From contig NZ_JADKPZ010000007.1 of assembly GCF_016106035.1 (NCBI RefSeq), positions 1-64,000 of the forward strand: 64,000 nt of DNA, read 5' to 3'. Under the pieces are notes generated by a model. It had not been told where the DNA came from and made no database searches. It saw only the letters and a program-made list of their open reading frames with translations. The first letter of the stretch is position 1. Every line of letters begins with the position of its first letter. The DNA is from Arcobacter vandammei (lineage in GTDB: Bacteria; Campylobacterota; Campylobacteria; Campylobacterales; Arcobacteraceae). The translations under genes and the position numbers were made by a program. Of the stretch, positions 16,993 through 24,886 are shown in pieces.

Positions 16993-17778
16993 ATGGATAT
17001 AAACCAAATAAATAATAACTCCTTAACGGGCTTAAATAATAATTCCCAGCTACAATTAAATAGATCAAACATTAGTCAAAAAGTTGAAAATCTTGTAAGT
17101 GATGAGTTAAGCCTAAATATAAGTAATATAACAAAGCAAAGAAGTGAATTTTCATCAAATATTCAATCTTTAAATGATGGAATAGCAATATCAAAAATAG
17201 CGACAAATGCTATAGAAAAACAACAAGACTATTTAAATAATATTCAAACAAAATTAGAAAATATAGATATTTTGGATAATAAAAATGATATTAAACAAAA
17301 TATCAATGAGGATTTAAGAGCTTTTAATAAAATCTCTTATGAAACTAATTATAAAAAAGAGTCTTTATTAGTTCAAAATTACTATGATGAAAGTCAAGAT
17401 ATACAAATCAATACAAGTGGTCAAAACTTTTCTATTCCTAAGCCAAATGTTTCAAATTTTGCAAATCAAATATTTGAAAGTGTAAATAACTCTGATTTAA
17501 ATAATCCTACAAATGTGATAAATTCTAAACAGTTAATTACAGGAATATCTGAAGAGTTAAACAATATCTCAAATAATTTTAATAATTTTAGTAAAGAGTT
17601 GGAAGCAAAAGTAAATGACTCTATAAAAGAACAAAATAATAATTTATATAAAAATAGCATAGATTTTGGTAAAGAGACTACAGATTTTACAAAAGCTAAT
17701 ATCAGTATAAATGCAGGAAGTTTAATAGCATCTCAAGCAAATATTATTCAAGACCAGAGTGTAAGACTTTTATCATAA
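16993..17778 (+). CDS. Short divergent flagellin-like protein
   Basis: I recognise the ends but not the whole. The C-terminus (about residues 223-261: DFGKETTDFTKANISINAG, then SLIASQANIIQDQSVRLLS) matches the flagellin D0 C-terminal helix, with its AKExTxFxKxxILxQAGxxxLAQAN pattern. The N-terminal part (about 50-95, SLNDGIAISKIATNAIEKQQ) matches the flagellin ND1 helix NDGISLAQTAEGAL. Residues 1-40 and the centre are Asn/Ser/Gln-rich and unlike flagellin. At 261 residues it is close in size to the secreted, non-filament flagellin FlaC of Campylobacter (about 249). There is no signal peptide, as expected for export through the flagellar secretion apparatus. It stands alone, with no filament, cap or chaperone genes next to it. 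Confidence 0.75.
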   Translation: MDINQINNNSLTGLNNNSQLQLNRSNISQKVENLVSDELSLNISNITKQRSEFSSNIQSLNDGIAISKIATNAIEKQQDYLNNIQTKLENIDILDNKNDIKQNINEDLRAFNKISYETNYKKESLLVQNYYDESQDIQINTSGQNFSIPKPNVSNFANQIFESVNNSDLNNPTNVINSKQLITGISEELNNISNNFNNFSKELEAKVNDSIKEQNNNLYKNSIDFGKETTDFTKANISINAGSLIASQANIIQDQSVRLLS

Positions 17779-17791
17779 TTAATTAAAAAAT

Positions 17792-17825
17792 AAAACTACT
17801 TTATATAAGTGAATAAAGTAGTTTT
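17792..17825. terminator. Shared bidirectional terminator between flagellin-like gene and marR-type gene
   Basis: Arms AAAACTACTTTAT (17792-17804) and ATAAAGTAGTTTT (17813-17825) are perfectly complementary over 13 bases. The hairpin overlaps the stop of the minus-strand gene. Confidence 0.85.
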
Positions 17826-18283
17826 TCTAAAATTCTTTTTAAATCTTTCTGCTCATTTTTATTTAATACCTTAAAAGAATCATTTAATCTTAATGAAGTC
17901 TTTTCTATACAATCTTGAAGTAAATTAACACCCTCTTTTGTTAAAGTAACATAAGTTTTTCTTTTATCTTCTGTTGAAACTTCTCTTTTTATCAACTCTC
18001 TATCTTCTAACTTTTTTAAAACCTTTGTCATTCCACCACTTGAAAATACTGTAGCATCATAAAGTTCTGTTGGAGTCAAAGAGTGTTTATCATTTGTAAA
18101 ATACAAAGCTGCTAAAACATCAATATCTGAATGAAGTAAATCATAATTACTTTTATAAAAATTTTCAGAATTATTATGAAAATTTTTTGTAATTAGTAAC
18201 ATTGGAAGTGATAATGTAAATATTTCAAGATTATTATCTTGTGTAACTCTACTATAAAATTGATCTAAATGTTGTTTATTCAT
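17801..18283 (-). CDS. MarR-family transcriptional regulator
   Basis: A 160-residue winged-helix regulator. The recognition region LTPTELYDATVFSSGGMTKVLKKLEDRELI and the wing RKTYVTLTKEG are typical MarR. It is divergent from a TolC/adaptor/RND efflux operon 105 bases away, so it most likely represses that operon and itself, with release by a small-molecule ligand. A dyad in the intergenic DNA is a candidate operator. Confidence 0.9.
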   Translation of the reverse strand: MNKQHLDQFYSRVTQDNNLEIFTLSLPMLLITKNFHNNSENFYKSNYDLLHSDIDVLAALYFTNDKHSLTPTELYDATVFSSGGMTKVLKKLEDRELIKREVSTEDKRKTYVTLTKEGVNLLQDCIEKTSLRLNDSFKVLNKNEQKDLKRILEKLLYSLI

Positions 18284-18312
18284 ATGAGAATACTATCATA
18301 AATATCTTTAAA

Positions 18313-18332
18313 TTATCTTTCTAGCAAGATAA
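18313..18332. promoter_or_regulatory. Candidate MarR operator
   Basis: The dyad TTATCTT-N6-AAGATAA lies between the divergent regulator and efflux operon. The arm sequence and spacing resemble sites bound by MarR dimers (ATCTT-AAGAT type). No binding evidence. Confidence 0.45.
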
Positions 18333-18388
18333 AATTAAGATTATTTTCGTTAAAATCAACTTTCAATTTAATTTTAAAGGGAGTAAAT

Positions 18389-19618
18389 GTGAAAAAAATA
18401 TATTTTTCTTTCTTTGTACCTCTTTTTTTATATAGCCAAAATTTAGACGAGTTAGTAAACTTATCAATTGAAAATAAGCTAGTTAATGCTTCAGTTCAAA
18501 ATATGGAAGCAGTAAAAGAAGATTATAAAAGTGTACAAAGTGGATATTTACCAAAACTAGATGTTGGTGCTGGTTATTTTTATACAGAAAAAGAGACAGC
18601 AAGTGCAGCTCAACAAAGAGTAAATGCTTATGGAAGCTTAAACTATTTACTTTATGATGGTGGAAAAAAATCTGATATTTATAATACATATGAAAATAGT
18701 ATAAAAAGCAGTGAAAAAAGTATAGAAGCACTTAAAAATGATATATCTTTAAATGTAATAAACTACTATTTTAACTACTTATCTCTACTATCAAAAAAAG
18801 AGACAAAGATTCAAGAAATCACAGAATTAAATGCACAAAAAGATAGAATTTCAAGATTTTTTGATGCAGGAACTACAACAGAAGATGAGCTTCAAAAAAT
18901 TATTTCTAATTTAGAAAATGCAAATGTAACTTTACAAGAAACAGAACTTGAAATTATTACAATATTACATAATCTTGAATATATAACAGGAAGTAGAGTA
19001 TCAATAACTGAAGGTTCAGTAATCGAGCTTTCAAATAGTAACAAAGATAAAAATTTAAGATTTGATATTCAAGCTTTAGAGTATGATATAAAAACTAAAC
19101 AAAGCAATGCAAATGCTGAAAAAAGTGGATATTTACCAACTGTTACTTTAGATAATACTTTTACATACTATGATAATGAATATAAAAATAAAAGTTTTCA
19201 AAATAGTGTAGATCACCAAAATGTAGCAAGTGCTAATATGAAGTGGAATTTATTCTCTTTTGGAGAGACAAAACATAAAGTTGAATCAAAACAAAAAGAG
19301 TATTTAGCTAGTAAATCAAAATATGAGTATGAGAAAAATAGAGCTGATGTAGATTTACAGTTAGCTATAAAATCTTATGAAATAGCAAAAGCAAAAATCA
19401 AATCAACGCAAGCAAATATAAATGCAGCACAAAGTGCTTATGATATTATAAAATCTAAATTTGAAAATGGTCTTATTGATAATGTTGCATTTTTACAAAG
19501 TTTAACAGAAAAATACGATGCAATAAGTAAACATAAAACTGCTTTAAATGATTTAGAGATAAAAAAAGCAAATATAATTTACCATAGTGGTGAGAAATTA
19601 CAGGAGTATATAAAATGA
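18389..19618 (+). CDS. TolC-family outer membrane efflux protein
   Basis: The 409-residue protein has a signal peptide (MKKIYFSFFVPLFLYSQ) and two related halves with the TolC coiled-coil pattern: NxxxxSVQNMEAVKEDYKSVQSGYLPKLDV in the first half and NANAEKSGYLPTVTLD in the second. It would form the trimeric outer-membrane channel of the efflux pump encoded by the next two genes. The start is GTG after an AAAGGGAG site; an overlapping ATG is immediately followed by a stop and cannot be used. Its end overlaps the adaptor gene by four bases. Confidence 0.92.
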   Translation: MKKIYFSFFVPLFLYSQNLDELVNLSIENKLVNASVQNMEAVKEDYKSVQSGYLPKLDVGAGYFYTEKETASAAQQRVNAYGSLNYLLYDGGKKSDIYNTYENSIKSSEKSIEALKNDISLNVINYYFNYLSLLSKKETKIQEITELNAQKDRISRFFDAGTTTEDELQKIISNLENANVTLQETELEIITILHNLEYITGSRVSITEGSVIELSNSNKDKNLRFDIQALEYDIKTKQSNANAEKSGYLPTVTLDNTFTYYDNEYKNKSFQNSVDHQNVASANMKWNLFSFGETKHKVESKQKEYLASKSKYEYEKNRADVDLQLAIKSYEIAKAKIKSTQANINAAQSAYDIIKSKFENGLIDNVAFLQSLTEKYDAISKHKTALNDLEIKKANIIYHSGEKLQEYIK

Positions 19619-20652
19619 TAAAAAAATCAATAGTAACAATGTCTTTGTTATTTGGATTAAATAATCTATTAGCAAATGAGACACCTGCACTTCCAGTGCA
19701 AATATTTAAAGTTACACAAGAATCTAGTACTACAAATAAAACATATCCAACTATTTTAAAAGCTTATGAGCAAGTAGATGTAATGGCTAGAGTTTCTGGA
19801 ACTTTAACAAAAAAACACTTTAAAGAGGGAGATTTTGTAAAAAAAGGAACACTTTTATATAGCATTGAACCAGATACTTATCAAGCAAATTTAAATGTAA
19901 AAAAAGCAAATTTTGTAAAAGCAAAAAAAGATTTTGAAAGAGCAAAAACTCTTATAGCTTCAAAATCAATAAGTCCACAACAATTTGATGATTACACTTT
20001 CCAATACGATAGTGCAAAAGCTGCTTTAGATGAAGCTCAAATAAATCTAAACTATACAAAAGTAACTGCTCCAATTGATGGAATTATTGGGATAAAACAA
20101 CATGATGTTGGTGATTTAGTTGGAAGTAGTACTACTAACTCTTTACTTGTTACAATTACAAACACAAACCCAATTCATGCAGAGTTCTCTATTCCAAAAG
20201 ATGATATGAACAAATATCTTTCACAAATAAAAGATAAAACAGCAAAAGTAACACTTTTAGCAAATAATAAAAAATATGAAAATGGAGTAATAGATTTTAT
20301 CTCTCCTATAATTGACTCAAAAACTGATACTCTTTTAGTAAGAGCAAAATTTGACAACTCAAATTCAGATTTAATAGCTGGAAACTTTACAAAAATAGAG
20401 TTAGCAAATTTATCTTTAGGAGATGTTTTTGTTGTTCCTGAAAATGCTGTATTAAAAACTGCACAAGCTAGTATTGTAATGGTAATTGATGAGAATAATA
20501 AAGCAAAACCAAGACCAGTTCTTGCTGGAGATTTAGTTGAAAATGGTATTGTGATTAAAGGTGGTTTAAAAGCAGATGAGCAAATTGCAGTTAGCAACCT
20601 TGCAAAATTAAGACCTGATACAAAAGTCCAAATAGTAAATAAAGAGAAATAG
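19615..20652 (+). CDS. RND efflux periplasmic adaptor (membrane fusion protein)
   Basis: This 345-residue HlyD/AcrA-like adaptor has an N-terminal signal, the barrel-sandwich half-motifs (DVMARVSGTLTKKHFKEGD and later KVTAPIDGIIGIKQHDVGD), a short helical hairpin between them (about 95-140), and a beta-barrel C-terminal region. It bridges the inner-membrane RND pump and the TolC channel. Its start overlaps the end of the channel gene (ATGA), so the three are translated together. Confidence 0.93.
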   Translation: MIKKSIVTMSLLFGLNNLLANETPALPVQIFKVTQESSTTNKTYPTILKAYEQVDVMARVSGTLTKKHFKEGDFVKKGTLLYSIEPDTYQANLNVKKANFVKAKKDFERAKTLIASKSISPQQFDDYTFQYDSAKAALDEAQINLNYTKVTAPIDGIIGIKQHDVGDLVGSSTTNSLLVTITNTNPIHAEFSIPKDDMNKYLSQIKDKTAKVTLLANNKKYENGVIDFISPIIDSKTDTLLVRAKFDNSNSDLIAGNFTKIELANLSLGDVFVVPENAVLKTAQASIVMVIDENNKAKPRPVLAGDLVENGIVIKGGLKADEQIAVSNLAKLRPDTKVQIVNKEK

Positions 20653-20654
20653 TT

Positions 20655-23600
20655 ATGATTTCAGCATTTTTTATTAAAAACCCCGTTTTTGCTGGTGTTT
20701 TATCTATTATTATTTTTCTTGTTGGGTTAATCTCTATGGTCAATCTTCCGATTGAACAGTATCCTAGAGTTTTACCTCCACAAATTATTGTAAGTACTTC
20801 TTACCCAGGTGCTAGTGCTGATACTATTGCTAAAACTGTTGCTGCTCCACTTGAAGAGCAGATAAATGGTGCAAAAGATATGCTTTATATGAACTCTTTA
20901 GCAGAAGATAGTGGAAGACTTAGTATAAATGTATTTTTTGAAGTTGGAACAGATCCTGATGATGCAAAAATCGATGTAAATAATAGAGTTCAAGCAGCCT
21001 TAGCAAAAATGCCTGAACAAGTACAAAGACAAGGTGTTGTTGTAGGTGAGAGAAGTCCATCTATCTTACAATTTATTATGCTTCAATCTCCAAATAAAAC
21101 TTATGACTCTATTTATTTATCAAACTATGCTTTACTGAACTTAGTTGAGACTCTAAAAAGGGTTAAAGGTGTTGGTGATGCTATGATTTTTGGAGGGAAA
21201 GATTACTCTATTAGAGTTTGGATTGATCCTTTAAAATTATCTGAGTATAAACTTGCAACAACAGAAGTAATTTCAGCTATTAAAGAACAAAATAATCAAT
21301 ACGCTGCTGGTAAAGTTGCAGCTGAACCAATAGCTGAAAAGCAGATGTATACATATACAATTCAAACTCCAAGTAGATATGAAAATCCAACACAATTTGG
21401 AAATATTATTATTAGAGCAAATGAAGATGGAAGCTCTTTAAAACTAAAAGATGTTGCTACTGTTGAACTTGGAGCTGCTGATTATAGTGTTGTAACAAGA
21501 TTAAATAATGCTCCATCTACACCTATTGGAATATTTTTACAAAGTGGTGCAAACTCACTTGAAACTGCTCAAGCTATAGAAAAAGCTTTAGAAGATGCAA
21601 GTAAACTTTTTCCTGAAGATATGACTTATTCTATCCCTTATGATAGTACAGGTTTTATCGAAGCATCTATTGAAGAGGTTGTAAAAACATTTGTTGAAGC
21701 ACTTGTACTTGTTATTTTAATTATTTTTATATTCCTACAAAGCTGGAGAGCTACAATTATTCCTTTAATTGCCGTTCCTATTTCGATTGTTGGAGCATTT
21801 GCTGGAATGTATGTTTTAGGATTTAGTATCAATCTTCTAACACTTTTTGGGCTTGTTCTTGCTATTGGAATTGTTGTTGATGATGCTATTATCGTTATTG
21901 AAAATATTGAAAGACATATGGAAGAAGGCAAAACTCCACTTGAAGCTGCATATATTGCAATGAAAGAGGTAACAGGAGCTTTAATTGCTATTATATTAGT
22001 TTTAGCTGCTGTGTTTGTTCCTGTTGCATTTATGGGTGGTTTAAGTGGAGAGATGTATAGACAATTTGCCATAACTATTGTTATTTCCGTTATTATCTCT
22101 GGTTTTGTTGCTTTAACTTTAACACCATCTTTATGTGTAAAAATATTAAAAAATAAAAAACATGAACCAAAAGGTCCCGCAAAATGGTTTAATACTATGT
22201 TTAACAAATTTACAGATGGCTACTCATTTATAGTTAAAAAAAGTATTAGATTTGCCTTTATATCTATAATTTTATATGCTGGATTACTATTTGTATCTTG
22301 GGATATGTTTAAAGGAATGAAAACAGGGCTTGTTCCAGATGAAGATCAAGGAACAATTTTCGTATTTGGATTTAACCCTTCAGGTTCTTCACTTTCAAGA
22401 TCACTAGAGCTTAGTGAGGAGATAAATAAAATAATATTGGCTGATGATAATGTACAAGATGTTATCACACTTGCTGGTTATGACTTTACAACTTCAGCAC
22501 AAAGAAGCCATACAGTTGCAACTATTATAAAACTTAAAGATTGGAGTTTAAGACCAAATTCTGATCAAGAGGCTCAAGCACTTTTAGGAAAATTCACTAA
22601 TCAACTTATGGGAACTAGTGAAGGTTTCTCTATTGCTGTTGTACCACCTCCAATTATGGGGATGAGTGTTACTGGTGGATTTGATATGTATGTTCAAGAT
22701 AGAACAGGTGGAACTATAGAAGATTTAGGAAATGTAGTAAATGAAATTATAGCAAAAGCTGCCCAAAGACCTGAACTTATGGGAGTTAGAACAGCACTTA
22801 CTGCTAATATTCCTCAATTTAAAATAGATATTGATATAGAAAAAGCAAAAGCAAAAGGTGTAAACTTAAGTGATATTTATAGCACTATAAATGCTACTTT
22901 TGGAAGCTTATATGTAAATGATTTCTCACTTCAAGGAAGAACATATAAAGTAAATGTTCAAGCAACAGATGAGTATAGAAACAACATAGAAGATTTACAA
23001 AATGTTTATGTAAAATCAAGTAGTGGGGAACTTTTACCTATAAACTCTTTTGTAAATTATAAAAAAATTGTTGGAGCAGATATTATTGAGAGATTCAACC
23101 TTTTCCAATCTGCAAAAGTTTCAGGACAACCAGCACCAGGGTATAGTTCAGGAGACTCTTTAAGAGCTATTGAAGAAGTAGCAAATGAGGTATTACCTGA
23201 AGGTTATACAATTGCTTGGACAGGAACTGCATATCAAGAGAAACAAGTTGGTGGAAGTTCAGCACAAGCATTTATTTTTGGAATTATTTTCTTATTCTTA
23301 ATTCTTTGTGCCTTATATGAGAGATGGTTACTTCCACTTTCAGTTGTTTTAGCTGTTCCATTTGCTATTTTTGGAGCGATATTAGCTACAAACTTACGAA
23401 GCTTAGACAATAATATCTATTTCCAAATTGGGCTTTTGGTTCTTGCAGGACTTGCAGCTAAAAATGCTATTTTGATTGTAGAATTTGCTCTACAAAAAAG
23501 AGCTGAAGGTTATAATCTTGTTGATGCAGCATTAGAAGCTGCAAAAGTAAGACTTAGACCAATTATTATGACTTCATTAGCATTTACAGTTGGAGTTTTA

Positions 23601-23786
23601 CCACTTGCTATTGGTGGTGGAGCTGGAGCTGCTAGTAAACACTCTATTGGAACAGGAGTTGTTGGAGGAATGCTTACGGCTACATTTATAGCAATTATTT
23701 TTATTCCGCTATTTTATATACTTATCTCTAAATTAAGTAGAGAAAAAGATACTCAAACTAAAATTAGTGAAGAAAAAGTAGGTTAA
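20655..23786 (+). CDS. RND multidrug efflux permease, HAE-1 family
   Basis: The 1043-residue length is that of AcrB/CmeB-type pumps. The order is a first transmembrane helix (about 12-30), a large periplasmic porter domain, helices 2-6 including GIVVDDAIIVIENI with the proton-relay aspartates, a second periplasmic loop, and a C-terminal helix bundle. It exports hydrophobic drugs, bile salts or dyes by proton antiport; substrates cannot be predicted. It follows the adaptor gene after two bases. The terminator begins inside its last codons. Confidence 0.95.
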   Translation: MISAFFIKNPVFAGVLSIIIFLVGLISMVNLPIEQYPRVLPPQIIVSTSYPGASADTIAKTVAAPLEEQINGAKDMLYMNSLAEDSGRLSINVFFEVGTDPDDAKIDVNNRVQAALAKMPEQVQRQGVVVGERSPSILQFIMLQSPNKTYDSIYLSNYALLNLVETLKRVKGVGDAMIFGGKDYSIRVWIDPLKLSEYKLATTEVISAIKEQNNQYAAGKVAAEPIAEKQMYTYTIQTPSRYENPTQFGNIIIRANEDGSSLKLKDVATVELGAADYSVVTRLNNAPSTPIGIFLQSGANSLETAQAIEKALEDASKLFPEDMTYSIPYDSTGFIEASIEEVVKTFVEALVLVILIIFIFLQSWRATIIPLIAVPISIVGAFAGMYVLGFSINLLTLFGLVLAIGIVVDDAIIVIENIERHMEEGKTPLEAAYIAMKEVTGALIAIILVLAAVFVPVAFMGGLSGEMYRQFAITIVISVIISGFVALTLTPSLCVKILKNKKHEPKGPAKWFNTMFNKFTDGYSFIVKKSIRFAFISIILYAGLLFVSWDMFKGMKTGLVPDEDQGTIFVFGFNPSGSSLSRSLELSEEINKIILADDNVQDVITLAGYDFTTSAQRSHTVATIIKLKDWSLRPNSDQEAQALLGKFTNQLMGTSEGFSIAVVPPPIMGMSVTGGFDMYVQDRTGGTIEDLGNVVNEIIAKAAQRPELMGVRTALTANIPQFKIDIDIEKAKAKGVNLSDIYSTINATFGSLYVNDFSLQGRTYKVNVQATDEYRNNIEDLQNVYVKSSSGELLPINSFVNYKKIVGADIIERFNLFQSAKVSGQPAPGYSSGDSLRAIEEVANEVLPEGYTIAWTGTAYQEKQVGGSSAQAFIFGIIFLFLILCALYERWLLPLSVVLAVPFAIFGAILATNLRSLDNNIYFQIGLLVLAGLAAKNAILIVEFALQKRAEGYNLVDAALEAAKVRLRPIIMTSLAFTVGVLPLAIGGGAGAASKHSIGTGVVGGMLTATFIAIIFIPLFYILISKLSREKDTQTKISEEKVG

Positions 23787-23802
23787 TCCCTACTTTTTCT
23801 TC
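23769..23802 (+). terminator. Terminator of the first efflux operon
   Basis: Perfect 14-bp arms, 23769-23782 and 23789-23802, built on GAAAAAGTAGG/CCTACTTTTTC with a 6-base loop containing the stop codon. Confidence 0.85.
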
Positions 23803-23878
23803 TAATTAATTATTATTTTTAAACAACTATTTATAATTTAAACGATAAAATTTATCCCTAAAATAAAAAGGGAAAATT

Positions 23879-24796
23879 TTGCAAAACTTAAATCTAAAAC
23901 CAACTATTTTAATTGTAGATGATATGACTACAAATTTAATAATATTATCTGATATTTTAAAAGATGATTACAACATAAAAATAGCAAAATCAGGACTAAA
24001 AGCTTTAGAAATTTTAAACTCTCAAGATAATATAGATTTAATACTACTAGATATTGAAATGCCCGATATTAATGGTTATGAAGTTTTGAGAAAATTAAAA
24101 AATAGTGATAAAACAAAAAATATTCCAATAATTTTTGTAACTGCAAAAAGTAGTGAAGAAGATGAAGAGTATGGTTTAAATCTTGGTGCAATTGATTATA
24201 TTACAAAGCCCTACTCTAAATCTATTGTAAAAATAAGAATAAAAAATCAAATTAATCTAAAACTAAAAACTGACCTTCTTGAGCAACTTTCAATGTATGA
24301 CGGGCTTACAAATATAAAAAATAGAAGATTTTTTGATGAGAGTTTTGAAAGAGTTTACAACAAAGCAAAAAGAGATAAAAGTAATTTTGCCCTAATTATG
24401 ATTGATATAGATTATTTTAAACCTTACAATGATAATTATGGTCACGGTCAAGGTGATATAGCTTTAAAGAAAGTTGCTAGCTCTTTACAAAGTACTCTAA
24501 ATCGAGCAAACGATTTAGTGGCTCGTTATGGTGGAGAAGAGTTTGTTGTTTTAATACAAGATATTGATGAACAAGGCTTAGAAAAAATTTCTAATAATAT
24601 TTTAGAATCCATAAAAGAACTAAAGATAAAACATGAATATTCATTAATTAGTTCTCAACTAACAATATCTATGGGAATTGCTTATTATTTATCAAATAAT
24701 GAAATTCCAAAAATAAAAATCCTTATGGAAGCGGACGAAACTCTATATAAAGTTAAGAATTCTGGAAAAAATAATTTTTTAATTAGTAAAATTTAA
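23879..24796 (+). CDS. Response regulator with diguanylate cyclase output (REC-GGDEF)
   Basis: Residues 1-125 form a receiver domain with the acidic pair Asp14/Asp15, phosphoacceptor Asp58 and Lys110. Residues about 135-305 are a GGDEF domain with an intact GGEEF active site (218-222) and an inhibitory I-site RxxD (RAND, 209-212) at the standard five-residue spacing. It should therefore make cyclic di-GMP on phosphorylation and be product-inhibited, as in PleD or WspR. The start is TTG after AAAAAGGG. No kinase is fused; the hybrid kinase two genes on is a possible partner. Confidence 0.92.
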   Translation: MQNLNLKPTILIVDDMTTNLIILSDILKDDYNIKIAKSGLKALEILNSQDNIDLILLDIEMPDINGYEVLRKLKNSDKTKNIPIIFVTAKSSEEDEEYGLNLGAIDYITKPYSKSIVKIRIKNQINLKLKTDLLEQLSMYDGLTNIKNRRFFDESFERVYNKAKRDKSNFALIMIDIDYFKPYNDNYGHGQGDIALKKVASSLQSTLNRANDLVARYGGEEFVVLIQDIDEQGLEKISNNILESIKELKIKHEYSLISSQLTISMGIAYYLSNNEIPKIKILMEADETLYKVKNSGKNNFLISKI

Positions 24797-24818
24797 ATAT
24801 AAAATAATCTAATATTGC

Positions 24819-24824
24819 TATAAT
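24819..24824 (+). promoter_or_regulatory. -10 box upstream of the sensor-GGDEF gene
   Basis: TATAAT lies 62 bases before the ATG, in the gap after the REC-GGDEF gene, suggesting that the gene has its own promoter. Confidence 0.45.
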
Positions 24825-24886
24825 CTGTATAGATAAACATATAAAATTATTTATATTTTAATATACTAGCTTATAGGGAATATTCG

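Noticed and set aside
20175-20597. A 140-codon minus-strand frame inside the adaptor gene
   Set aside because: Reverse-frame shadow of the membrane fusion protein gene, without ribosome site or recognisable domains.
21638-22207. A 189-codon minus-strand frame inside the first RND permease gene
   Set aside because: It is a reverse-frame shadow of a strongly conserved gene and resembles no protein family.
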